This document shows, one piece after another, positions 50,601-64,000 of a stretch of 64,000 nt of DNA; within the stretch, counting starts at the first letter, position 1; each line of letters begins with the position of its first letter. Source of the stretch: Metopolophium dirhodum (taxonomy: Eukaryota > Arthropoda > Insecta > Hemiptera > Aphididae); contig NC_083562.1 in assembly GCF_019925205.1 (NCBI RefSeq), forward strand, positions 8,246,001-8,310,000, given 5' to 3'. The translations under genes were made by a program, and so were the position numbers. The notes under the pieces were generated by a model. It saw only the letters and a program-made list of their open reading frames with translations, did no database searches and had not been told where the DNA came from.

Positions 50601-52610
50601 TCGAGCTTGGTTATTAGTTGTAAATTATTCGACCTTGTTTGGTGAAATGTATACTATGACGATAATGCATCACATGTATTTTATCTTATAAAATTAATAA
50701 ATATTTACTAATTATAATTTAATTACTAATAATAGAAATAACGGTTACAACAAACGACTATATTGAGAGGATTAAGAATCGATAATGGATAATATATCAC
50801 AATATTATATAATTATTGTGATTTACTAAATTAATTATTTGCATTTGATGATCTAATATAGTAAAATTTTTACAACAAATTACCATTTTAATCACTAATG
50901 GTGCATACTTTGTATCTACATTTTGTCAAAAAAATTATTTTTTTAAATTTTATATCCACACAATTATATAATATTTATAGGTATTCTACATAGGTTATTA
51001 TACGATGTTTCAAAAGCACTTACATAAAAAAATATAGTATCTAACATGCAAACATATTTATATCTGGTATCTACATTTGGCATTTTTTACTTACTTAACT
51101 CAACTATTTATTTGAAAAGAAGAATATAATGGAAACATATTTATATAGATGACTACAGAATCAAACAGTTGCAGGTATATAATATATATAGATATACATA
51201 TATTATTGTATAATAAACATTTAATTCAGATGAGCGGTATAATACAATATAATTAGAATGACAGACAGCGGTTCGGACTATATATAATGTCTTAGTGGCT
51301 GAAAATTAAAAAAAAAAATATCGTTATATTATGGAATATTACTGGATGCGCATATGTTTATACTAGTTCAATGTCAAAACTACCATATAAATGTAGCCAC
51401 TAATATGAAACATTACATTGGCGTTATTTCGTAAGTCATAACACGATTAGACCCGTCTCGAGTTTTTCAGAAACTTCTGTATGCAATTTCGTTACCCTCC
51501 ACGTTTCTGCCGACACATTTTAATTTTAAGAGCCACTTGTATCGTTTACTGCCTAGTGTCTACACCTTAATCTGAGCCTGCGCCGTCTGCCTCACCGGTA
51601 CATGGCGACGGTTTAAAACGTGCGTTTTACATCATTTAGTATATCAATCGTAAATGATGACGTCCGAAGGACTAGAAAAAATATGTCATAATAACCGATA
51701 GTTAGTTAGAACAACCACAATTCAAAATAAAAATAAAAACATTATAGATAGCCAAGGTGGGTAGGTACATTTTATTGTATTTCAATCCAAAAATGTAAAA
51801 TCTAATTAAGTATAATATGTTATTAAAAAATAAAGTACATTTTCATTATATAATATATTATTATATATTAAAAAAAAACTGATTTTTCTGTTGTAATGCT
51901 TTTTTTCCTTAAAAACCGTGTTATATATTATCGTCTCTACTTTTTTAAAGTTTATTATTTTTATTAATAGCTATAAAATTTTAAAGGTGCTGATTATTTA
52001 ATACGTTGCCTTATCTTGAAATGTATTCTTGTCATAAACTGTCATAAGTACATCTGTATAATAATAGGGTCATATTATAAGAACGTCATAACAACCGATA
52101 AAAATTAGCATATTTTAAAACATACTGTCTTAAATACATTTAATTGTAATGGTATATAATTAAACCCGTTGTTTCACTACACATAATATGGTGTGATTTT
52201 AAACGATTTCTACTATATTATTATATTGCATTATTCGATCGTCATAATATTACAAACCCACAGACGTCTGCAATACGAAAAATTCACTCGGGGTCACGTG
52301 TAGGTATACCTAACTACCGACTATATAATATCGTCGTATACATATTCAACAAAATATTGCGGTCGTGGCGCGTCAATGTTTTGATGGTGAGGAGTTTATA
52401 GTCGCTTATTGTACATTTCCACACGGTTTGTTCCTGACCCCTTGCGCTGCTGTGATACGAATTTGGACACATCGCGGGCAGCAACGCGCACCGCAATAAT
52501 AATAATATAATCTCTCCTAGCGCAATAACTTTTTTTTTTCCGTTTTTGTAACTCAACACTACGATATAATATATAATATTATGCTCTGGTGCGGTCCCGA
52601 TAGATGTATA
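47531..52610. other. Gene-free AT-rich DNA
   Basis: Holds (CT)n-(TA)n at about 47633-47675, (CA)n at about 48101-48128 and (AAT)n at about 48486-48511. A hairpin CATCATTTA / TAAATGATG lies at 51630-51638 / 51651-51659. The part at 49250-52250 is nearly devoid of recognisable structure. Confidence 0.55.
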
Positions 52611-52614
52611 ATAC

Positions 52615-52618
<4 letters not shown>

Positions 52619-52672
<54 letters not shown>
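52619..52672 (+). repeat. (CA)n microsatellite
   Basis: A pure CA tract of about 27 units. The Thr-His and Cys-Val reading frames across it are artefacts. Confidence 0.95.
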
Positions 52673-52679
<7 letters not shown>

Positions 52680-52682
<3 letters not shown>

Positions 52683-55600
52683 TTACAAGCGTGCGCGTGT
52701 ATGTGTGTGAAATCGTACACCGTTCGGCGCGGCATACGATTGTCGGAGGAATATAGAAAGATGCGTATACCTATAGGTATATGGTATAAAATATATGTAT
52801 ATATATATACATGTACCTATAAGCTATGATGTTATATATTATTATATATATTATAAGCGCGACCGAAACACTATGACCGCTGCCGCCGCCGTGTTTTGTT
52901 TGCGTTTATTTATTTATTATATTATGTTGCAGGGGCCCAAAACCATTGGGGTATACGCCGCGGTGTATATAATGGTAATGGTGATCTCACCCTCCTCCGT
53001 TCATCCCTTTGGTACGATTTTTACAGATCTCAAAAGTTTCGTATTACCGTCCCTTGCTTAAATTAGCTGATTTTTCGATGGAAACCTTTTTTTTTCAAAC
53101 GGCACCGCCGCCGATTGTCATCGAATGCACATACACACACACACACATGTATTTCGCGACGTTCTCGAGAGCAGTTAATTACTACACATATTATATATAC
53201 AAAAACTATAATACATGTCGAAAACGTCAAAACGCCCTCGTCGGATAACGCGAAATAAACCGTATTGTATTTTCGTATATATATATATACATTATACACA
53301 GCCATATAGGTACACTGCAGATGAATACGACCCACACCACCACGGCACAACATGAATGAATATATAATATATATATTTATTTATACATGTGCTACACTGT
53401 GAACGATATACATTATAACATTTACACGTTAAAACGCCAAAACAAGACTGACTGTACACCGGCCAACCGTAAAATTTATACCACGCACTTGTTACCGCTC
53501 ATTAAAGTGCGTCTTTTAAAACAGATACGTGAGATGACTATCTGCAGTGCCGTAATAGTATAATATATAGGTATATATTATTATTATTATAGTGTCACGC
53601 CCGATATAATAAGGCGTATTATAATACATTCATTTTAATATCCGTTATATTTCTATATATTATTTAATAAGTTATAATTAGTACAGCTGATTGATTTGTG
53701 GCGAAAATTATACTTATATATTATGTGTCTTACAATATCTGTCAATATACCTATTTAGGTTTAGACGGTTAAGACTTTAAAAACATTTTCAGTTAATATT
53801 ATACAGATTATGTGCACCACAAAATCATAAAATATGCAATAAAACAAAATTTCATTGAAATTTGTGTTTTATATTTATTTATGTGTAATATTCATTTTAT
53901 CTCTCTTTGTTAAATTATAGGTATCGCTTTCATATATCAATTTGACATTGTCATCCGGTCCCTGAATAGAAACAAAATTACAAGTCAATACATATATAGA
54001 AATTATCATCCGTGGCGAGAAGCGCAGAGCTTATCGCGTGGAAAATAAGTACCTCGAAAAGTTGAGGATTCACTATAAGAGTTACATTTTCAATCGACAC
54101 ACATCATTTATTTCATTTTGTAGCAAAAATGTTTTCAATTTTAAGATTTACATTTGGTATACCTACGTTTCCAATGATCGAGCAAATCTGATAAATGTGC
54201 TATAATTATTAAATTTTTGTTGGAATAATACACAGTATAATGTTTTATCTTAATCCTTACAATTTTATCATTTTAATTTTAAATTGTATCATATACTCAC
54301 TCAAACACACTATAACTTATAAGGAACTCACCTAAACACATCGTTTTTCTTAGGTGGGTAAAAAGGTAATACGCCCAAACGCATGACGCTCCCCACAACT
54401 GTTTCTGGATATCTTATACTAAATTGCAGGTCACACTATGGCCACGTGTACACCTCTGGCCTCGTTATATAGTAATGCGAAAATATGCGAAATAAAATTT
54501 AAGATTTAAATTCCTATTATACATATATACTTATTTGACTCTTTGTTATTTGATCAACTATCTACAAAAAAAACATGCAAATGCTAAAAGTGATTACTTT
54601 TTAAAGATTTAACAAAAAAAAAATGTACGCTTTGTTATATTAAAATATAATAAATATAATAATGCATACCTAAAATCAAACCCCGAGCAGTGGGCACACG
54701 TGACATAGTTTTGCCTCATTTACCATGGATATGAAAACCATGTATATGGGTAACCGTATGCACCCATATTTTTGAAAAAAAAACATAATTTAATATAATT
54801 ATAACGTAATTATTTTTCAATATATTTTTGTGGTTTTTACAATATACTTAGTTTCAATTTTGAAATTAAGATAAATTCTTTAAACCTTGTTTATTTTTGA
54901 TTTTACAGTAGTGCTACCGCCTCGACTGTTATTTATTTGCTTAACAAAATCTTAAATATAAACTCAGAATCATCCCATAACACTGTCTCGTTTGAGTGTT
55001 TTTTTTTTACCATGTAGTAATAATAAATATTATCGTTGATCGCATGTAAATAGCGGCTACCTAGTATACCTACTACTATAGAAATTATGTTTGTATTGTA
55101 CTAAATCGTTTTATTTAACGTATAGCCCATAAGCCACTTTTAAAACACTTAAGGCTCGTGTAGTCGTTAACGAAATGTGCTCTCAAGTGTTTTGACGCCA
55201 AAACGCGCGTATACCTACTATTCATTTTATATATTCTTGAATATAAAATGACATTTTTCAATAGAGACGCGTACTGCATAAAGTATATAATATATATATA
55301 TATATATTATATACGCATATACTATATAAATACAAGCGATGAAGTCGAGAAATCGGTATACTATATATAACATTTTTCCGACAAAGGATTTTCATAATTT
55401 GAAAACAAGACACATCAATTTTGTTATTTGACATTTAATTCCACAGAAAACCCGTTGTTTTTTTCTTAATAAAAAATAATAATAAATCCAGCTCCGCGGG
55501 TCGCGGATGAAAACAAAATGGCAGATCATTTCGCACGTATGTATACACTATATATATAAGAATTATATATACATACCGAGCACCATATATACACATTTAA

Positions 55601-58600
55601 AATATATAAATATAGAGGTATATATACTTCTACATAATATTATATGCGTGGTATTACAACTGCTGCAGCAGTCTGAACCGGGGGCATTGTCGGGTCGTCC
55701 TCTTGGAGACTTTAACGCCGCCGCCGCCGCCGTCTCTCGCAGACTGTAGTTCGTGTGTGCCTATATGTATATATAATAATATTATGTACGTGTGCGCATA
55801 TACAGACGCATGTATACGCGTATTATTATTTTTTATTATTATCATTATTATAATATCGGCGGCGAGTCTTCCAGACGCGTGTGCGCGCGCACTCGTATCC
55901 TCACACAGACACACACACAGACACACATAGCGCGCGCGCCCGTTGCACCGGACAGAAACAACTTCATTAGAATATTTTAACAGTTTGTAAAGACATCAAA
56001 CGATAGCCGCAAACACATTATGACAACCAGATTATTAAAGCACCTTTTCTAATGAAGTAAGACATGTGTCAAACTCCGGCCGTATATACCTGCCGCGGAC
56101 GGTAAAATGCGCGCGAGCTCAACATACACAGACACACCAAGTCAGTGTCTACCAAAATGCCGTTTTCCCATCTAGGCGTGGGCGCTTTTATTATAATATG
56201 CAAGTGTATATTATTATCTTGTTGTTGTTTTGATGTATATAAACGCCGACAATGACCGCATGTTGCAATGTTATATATACTATATGGTGTACTATATAGT
56301 ATACCTATAATATGGTATGTAATATGTAGATGTATACACACTCATATATATATATATTTATATTACCACGAGGACGAAACTTTGATTTACAAATCGAACT
56401 TGTGACGTCAGACACCGCGGTCCGCAGACCGTGTGACCATTTAATATTTATATTCATGCATATACCACATACCTACATAATATATATATTAGGTTTTATA
56501 ATATTTTAACGTGACCTACAATAATATACGACGCGCCTGTTACCACTTTGCAGTAAGTAGCGCGTGTTTGGAAATTCGCAAACGTTTCGCATCACTGGCC
56601 AACGAGCGTTGTATTACTATTATTAATCTTGCGGGACGGTCATAAGTCAAGTCTCCGGGTGTTCGAGTCCTCACCGCGTATTCTCACTGCAATAATAACG
56701 TCTTCTTTTATATTCCGTGTCCGCCGCGCGTTATTTACAATCGTAAACATTAATAAATTACCAGTCGATATTTTTAAAAAAAAAATTTCCCTTGCTCCGT
56801 GCAGACTAAAGATTACCTTTATTTTTATATGCCTTTTTGCTAACAACGCGATTATTCCGGTAATCCTCTCTTTCTTCGTCTTATACATTATATGAGTATA
56901 TATATATATATATATATGTATATACCTACGTTGTCCGGCATCGTTTGGCTCTGCTGCCGTCCGATCAAACACGATCTCGTTATAATATATTATTCTCAAA
57001 CAATATATTGTCGTAAATACATAATATTAATATATAATATATATTATATGGATAACTTATAGGCGTAATATTATATATATAGTATTGTACAAATACAATA
57101 CATTATACAAATTTGCAATCGCTAAGCCTTACCTGCAGAAAATATACTTATATTATATCTATGCATTTAACAAACAAATGTTATATGAAATATATTGTAA
57201 GTGCATATAGATATTCTTCCGCGTAAATAGCCAATGGATGTGCCTAATAATACTATTTTGTTCAAATCATAGCTAGCATTCAAATACATCAGTATATTTG
57301 CAATTATTGTCCGTTTATTATACGTTATGGATATTATAACTTATATTATATTATTTTTCTTAATAAATCACATACGTGAATACAAAAGCAAATTCTCGAT
57401 TGAAACTGCTTAAATATAATAAATTTAATAATAATATGATGTACCTGCAGCAACATAATATATAGTTTGATAACTATATATTATCAAATAAAAAATATAA
57501 TATTCTATTATATATTTAAAGACTAATATAATGTTTTGTCATTTATTATCAACTATAACATTTGTATAGAGCGACCAATGGGAATTCAACTATAAACCTA
57601 CGTACTGCAGTTTTGGACCACTGCAGCAGCAGAAGTCGACAGAAGGGTACGTCATATCATAAAGGGCGAGTGGGTTTCTGTTTTCGGTCTGTCTGCAGTG
57701 ACGTTAGGCTTACATATTATTATAGAGTTGTGAGTAATTAATCGGTCGTATATACCACTCATAATATACATATCTTGCACCATACACCTAACTTATGCCT
57801 ATATAATATATTGCGTGTTGTCTTGTAATCAGATAAAAACGCGCGTTATTGGTACAATACAAATAATACTTATAACAGATGATGTGGGGGGATAAGAACC
57901 GAACGGCCGAGGTTTTTTTTTTGGTAGTCGATCGACGAATAGTATATATCATATTATATTGTCCGTTGATGTTGTTTTATTATACACTATTATTATTATA
58001 TGTTTGTACGAAAAGAGCAGTGTACAAAGAATGTGTCTGATGTGCATGTGTGTGTGTGTGTGTGTGTACTATTTTAGTCAAAAACACATATGGGTCGCAC
58101 GCAGTGGTGATTTTCTCGGAGAGCTCTGCAGCCGACAAAAGGACTACAGCGGGAGTGCAAGACAGGGTGCGGGTTTTGGCAGGCTGACTTAGTGTGTGTG
58201 TGTGCGCGCCAAAAGAGCCCGGGGGTGTCTATTAAGCCATTGTTCCTGTCGTCCAGATGATGATATATCGCACGCTTGCGAATCGTAATGTCTTCTATAC
58301 ATACTTTGTTGACCTAGTTTATATACCGTTAGTGAGAATTTTATTCCCTTAAATTTAAGGCGGCCCTGCGACAAAGGCTATAACGCACTATATGTAATAT
58401 ATATATATATATATAAACAGTTGTACAAAAAAATGAAATTGAAAGTGCCTTAAATGCACATTTACGCACATCACACACGCAGTCCACGGGTCATTATTCC
58501 CCCCCCCCCACACACACACACACCTACCATATAAAAACGTTACAGTTATGTTATTATTATACTTTTATACGAATATATATATATAAATACTACACTGCTG

Positions 58601-61600
58601 TTGAATCGATGCACTGCAAGGGTGTTAACGGTTTCTGTCGCGACCACCGGAGATACTACAAGCATGCACCGTTATAATAATATTATACGCTACTGCCCCG
58701 CAAGACTTATTATTATACTCGCGTATATATATATACTATATTAGACCTCTTCTTTATATGTTATATTATAATAGTTTATAAACGATACAATCGCAGCAGA
58801 TTCACGCTGTACGCATAATACCCGATGACAACGGGGTTGGCCTGGTAGCAGTCAGCTACTGCTCTGCGAAACGCAACCAGTAGCCCTTCGCTGTCCGCCT
58901 ATCTATACTGCCGGTCGTATCCTCCTCCTCCGACGTAATTTATAGGACGGTCGGCCGGGGACGTATATTATTATTATTATATCATCCTTTCACCTCTAGG
59001 AACCGTACGGGAGGGCTAGGCGTGTGTGTAATTTCGTTTCCCATTATACTCTTTTCGCACCGAACTTCGATAACGTGTGTGCATGTCACATACGCGTTCG
59101 ACATACAATATAAATACCGTTTGTACAACACGCGCGAACGTATATTAAAATATAATATATATATATATAAAACTGCGCCGTACATAGTCATATTGCATTA
59201 CATCCGTATGTACGTATACACACAATACGCGAGCCACATATAGTTGTATACATGTATAGATTACGTGTGATGGGCGTGTTCGCGCATTGTCCAAAAAATA
59301 TATTATACATTACAAGCGTACGCGCGCAGAATTGAAACGTCCCGCAGGCTTCGGCACCGCGCCGTTAACACCGGGAGGAAAACCGGACCGAATGATGTCT
59401 TTTCGCCAGGCCCAGTACGCCCATCGCGACCCTATAAAGTCGTTTCCCGACTCGTGTGTGCATCGTGTAACACGGTATGAATATAACATGATAAAATATG
59501 TGCTCGTATTATTATATCGATCGACACCGGTGTCTACATTACATATTTCACGAAACTCTGCCGCGCGATGTCACGGATATATTATTATACCTTCGATATA
59601 GCTGCCGATATTGCCGCATAATCCCATACCTATACAGGGCTATACTGTATTTAAATTATTATTATACCTATTATACGTGTAACAACTATATAGTTAGGTG
59701 TAGGTATACGCGAATGCTGCTGCAATATTATTCTCGCGCTAGATGCATATTACATACAACTTTACTATATACTTAAATGTCATTGAACATAATATAGCGA
59801 CATAGGTTTTTAAACGACCGTATTGTTACATTATATTGTTGCCATTATAATAATGCATGGTACACACACTATATTTATGAGCATTTAACCGTTGTTTGAG
59901 TTTTACGCGGACGTTCCATTATTGTGGGTATATAGATGTACCTACACAAGCGACCATCAACCCGGTAATATAACACAGAGGTTAATAAATCATCAATGCG
60001 TTTCGAAAACTACGTTGCAAATAATTTTCTAACCCACGTGAGTCTACTTAATTTATAATAATATATTATTAGGTAGTTTCGACGAAAATTAATGATCTAT
60101 AATGTGAATATGAGCAGCGCATCGCACACCTCCCGTGATATTATATTGTTATTTCATTTGATCGCAAGCGTTCAAGTCTCCAAAATCATTTTCAAACATT
60201 ATTGTCTATACTTACTATTTTTGCGATCTGATGCTCATCGTCCTGAAACCACTGATCGTAATATTATTAGTAATAGTATACGACAAATTCTTGGTGTATT
60301 AACAAAATGATTTAAAGATAACCTATTGTTATAGGTTAAATATTATTTTTTATTAATGTATACTGAGGAATTTGGACGTAAGTACTTAAATTGTTTTCAC
60401 TGGCATAAAAAAAAAAACGTGTAACATTTTAAGTATTCAAAATAAAAAAGTTTGCTTGAATAATTAAGTTTAGAGTAGGTAGAGTTCATTGTATATAGAA
60501 ACACAAGTATGATCGTGATATATAATATAGTTTATAATATAATACAATATATAATACCAATGTATACAACACAATTTACGTGACATAATCATTGACATAT
60601 TATTATAGCATGTCAATAGGTTAGGCAGATACTTGTACAATGTACATAGTACCTACGGGTTGGTTTATAAACACAAATGAAACAATGATTTGAAAATTAA
60701 AAGGCGTGAAAGTTGAAAAAAATACACATCTGCGACATAGGTATTTGCAAAGTAAACCGTTGTATTTAGAATGTTAAAAAATATAGTTTATATGTATAAT
60801 GTATTCAAACGTACCTACAGGTTATATTTTATTACAAATTAATAATACACAATGGCGATGTATATTCACCTATAAGTCGACAGCCCTTACGCTATTGTCT
60901 CATTGCACAAGTGTATTGTGCCCACATATATTGCAACAATATGCCAGTGATGTCATTAAAGTTCAATCGAATATTACAAACTACTTACAAATAATCGAAA
61001 ATACCAAATTATTATAACGCAAGCGCCACTGTGACAAAAAATAGAATTAATATAGACGCGGCCGCAACACGTCATATTGTACCCCGGCGCTCGGTATACC
61101 CGGAGCCTTATACAAATCGAAACACAAACGCGTACCATTACGATATATTAAAATATTATTATTCCTATATTGCAGTATACAGTTGTGTACTGATACAACA
61201 ATAATGTATATTAAATGTGTCTAAATGCGTGCGTCCTGCAGTAACGTCCAATCGAAGGCCAATAATCGTTAAGCCCTGGGGCGGCCAAAGACGACTGTCG
61301 GTAACAAATCGTTAAACATCCCGTTTAAAAGAAAATTAATTCGTTTGGATCGCTTTGGAAACGGTACACACTGAGCACACGCGCACAGACTAATCGCACT
61401 TAAGACGATCCTCCGCGAGCCCATTATACAAATGTCAGATTTTAATCTCATTACAACCGCGTGTTATTTTTATTCTGGTAGGTACTCTCTCCCCACCCGC
61501 CAAATCGCAGCGATCGTCACCACCTCTACTATGTTACAAACGTATAGGTATGGCATATATGTAATATTATACATTATTAAATATTATTTACTTGGGTAAT

Positions 61601-62296
61601 ATTTATTTTTATTTCGTTAGGTAGGTAAAAAAAAAAAATAAAAAACATAAGAAAAATATGCAGGTAATGATGTAATTTTTGCATACAAAACCAAAATGCA
61701 CTATGCAGTATTGCGCCTATCGGTAGAAATTATTGAATATATTGCTATTGATTATATTGCTATATTGATTATATAATAATAATACACATGGATCGTATCA
61801 TATATTATATAATACACATTTTCACTAAAACACAGAGAGCTTAACGAAAAACTCAACAAACCGTAATAGGAAGAAAACAAACTCGAAAAACTGGATACCA
61901 AAAGAACGGAATTTTCTATTATACAACCTAATTTAATTCTATACAGGTGGGTATTATTACACTATTAAACGAATATCTGCGACGCGGCATGCGCAAGACG
62001 AATCGTACGAATTTACGGTCGTGACGTGATTTATACGGACTATTAGACTCGAATGACTTTTAGGAATAAAAACAAAAAAAATAAATAAATACATATTATT
62101 ATACACCTATGTATGTATAATATAATCATAATAATACATTAACTTGTAAGCCTAAACGATGTTATTTAAAAAAAAATGTCCATATAATTGAATTGTAATC
62201 CGTCGGACTAATATATATATATATACACTACGTACGGTTGCAGTATTGTATAGGTATAAGGTAGCGAGTTGTTGTCGTGTATGTGAATGCGTGTAA

Positions 62297-62327
<31 letters not shown>

Positions 62328-64000
62328 TGTATACATGGAACGAAAAGGACCGTCGTGTGTGCGTTATTAAGTGCTAAGACACTACAACCGAGTTGACACA
62401 CTGTTGCTGCCGCAGCGGACCTGTTTTTTCTTCTTCTTTTTTTACCTATCCGTTCTTGTTCCGACGACGACGGTAATTTACACAATAATGGCATACGCGT
62501 TTGGGAAGAAAAAAAAAAGAATATAAAGACCTCAGCTCATTATCAGATGTGTTGTCACAGTTAAATCCCGTGGCATTAGTTCACCGTATACATATATATT
62601 ATTATAGGTATATAATATACAGCTGATGTATATACGATTTTTGGACCTAATCTCTTTTTACCTATTTATTTTAATTCAGTCGTTCAGTCACGGCGCGCGT
62701 ATTTATTTATTTTTTTCCAACAAACCGAAAGAATTTTTTAATATCAAAACAGGTCCGGGAATACGATTTATAACGTGTGGATTATCAACCCGACGGCGGC
62801 CGTTTTATTATTATTATTATTCGTATTCGATATAAACGTTATGACATATTTTTTTTTTCATTTATTTATCGCGGTGATCGGCGTTTATATGCATATATAT
62901 ATATTATTATTATTATAATTATTGAATACGAATACGTTATATACCTATTGATAAACTATATACATAAACGACGTTCACGTCAGCTTTAAATAAACCCTTT
63001 GCTCGTGTTTCGAAGGTTTGTTAATTTTTTTTTTTCAACAAAATATAGGTAGTAGTTATACCGATCGAATGGACAATAGTTTAAGCGGCCATATCGTAAA
63101 CGTTGTAGTGCGTCTTTGCCAATATTGAAGTACAATTTTTTTTATCCAACAATATTATTTTATATCTACGAAAATGTTTCACGGTTATGGACTATAATAA
63201 TTATTCATAGTCCATGCGCACTTGCAATAGTTGGTAAATTATGAACACGTGCGGATGAATTAAACCTCAGAAGGCTTTAGTTTTACTTTATTTGATGGAA
63301 TCATCAAATAACCAATAAAACAAAAAAATATGAAACGAATTCCTATTTTGGTCCGATGTTAATCGTCTTAACGATTGTTACAAACAATTGTCCGTGGAAA
63401 TGCGTGCGTCATGTCATGTCTTATTATAATTCACGACGAGAAAGCCGCGGATTGACTGCTTGATGAAAAATAATAGATTTGTAAAGATTAATTTCTGAAT
63501 AAAGTCTAAACCAGTAAGAATTAATACAGTGGCAGGTAGTAAGTACATCATAATACACACAATCGGTTTAGTAACAGTAAAAAATATTTCCTATATAAAA
63601 CCTGTACCTATAATAGTTGTATATTATTGTAGGTATTATGTTATATAATATGATATAGCACAAGCGTCAATACTTAAACTAGATATTCGACAATGAAAAT
63701 AAATAAAACACTTTTATTTAAAAGATCAAACAACGGTATAATACATTTCAATATCAGCTTAATATACCTATATTATAATAATAATTGTTATATTGAAGAT
63801 ACTCGATTATACTAAACATAGATATCCTAGAAATAGTAATATCATTGTTAGTAATTTATATAATATACGTTTAGTGTATAAAAGTTACAAATGGTATATA
63901 CAATCAATGGTTATACATACTAGTAAACCAGTTGGAAACCAAATGAATAATAATTACATTTTACAAAGTATATGGGTTTTTTTTTTATATATAACAACGT
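52680..64000. other. Gene-free right portion of the window
   Basis: No coding sequence is supported. CpG-richer patches lie at about 55650-55950, 56560-56740, 58070-58230, 58790-58960, 59030-59470 and 62340-62480. Microsatellites include (GT)n at about 58046-58068. A hairpin ATGGACTAT / ATAGTCCAT lies at 63187-63195 / 63207-63215. The final 1.5 kb is plain AT-rich DNA. Confidence 0.5.

Noticed and set aside
56650..56690. GTTCGAGTCCTCACC as a tRNA T-arm
   Set aside because: The flanking bases do not pair as a T-stem and no D or anticodon arm fits upstream.
57959..58192. Frame ending SGDFLGELCSRQKDYSGSAR
   Set aside because: Runs through a GT microsatellite, has no ATG-proximal support and no recognised homology.
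59287..59601. 104-codon frame with GTAPLTPGGKPDRMMSF
   Set aside because: CpG-rich patch with other overlapping frames, no codon bias I can judge and no family recognised.
1..64000. CRISPR arrays, bacterial operons or a phage-like defence system
   Set aside because: No spaced direct repeats and no prokaryotic gene organisation. Introns and composition show eukaryotic nuclear DNA.

Overview
The window reads as nuclear DNA of an aphid (Hemiptera, Aphididae). Three things suggest this. The background is very AT-rich and full of degenerate TATAGGTACCTATA-like and (AAT)n runs. There are small spliced genes with short introns. Several interspersed repeats look like ones I recall as common in aphid genomes. 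The species assignment rests on recall and was not searched.

Only one conventional cellular gene is clear: an intronless forkhead transcription factor of the Sloppy-paired/FoxG type (4433-5614, +). It lies in a CpG-rich island with a TATA-less promoter and an AATAAA signal at 5809. An orphan-type, apparently intronless ORF of 284 codons lies on the minus strand at 40537-41391. It has three 13-residue repeats and a basic, aromatic tail ending in Cys-Cys-Ala. Most of the rest is gene-poor, as often seen around developmental regulators. It holds microsatellites, small transposon remnants and several CpG-rich patches that could be enhancers.

The most striking object is a complete-looking DNA transposon at 26186-33318. 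Its ends are 14-bp inverted repeats (13 of 14 matching), each abutting TTAA. Inside, I could reconstruct a 13-exon gene (27004-32408) in which every junction keeps frame without a stop, giving 897 codons. The protein joins a Mutator-like (PF20700-type) DDE transposase core (candidate D277, D371, E529) to a C-terminal YqaJ-type nuclease domain (D755, E765-I-K767). The last exon has a diverged tandem copy (32486-32576) in the same splice phase, followed at once by the poly(A) signal. This implies alternative or extended C-termini.

Other mobile DNA resolved by target-site duplications: two SINEs with 5S-rRNA-like internal promoters in opposite orientation (15719-15908 +, 16392-16602 -), and three small hAT-type non-autonomous elements (7559-8169, 45371-45852, 47334-47522). 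Less certain items are a solo end related to the TTAA transposon (about 9857-9874), inverted duplications (22542-22962, 38140-38271), a local direct duplication (8595-8951) and a possible tRNA-like SINE head (37890-37965).
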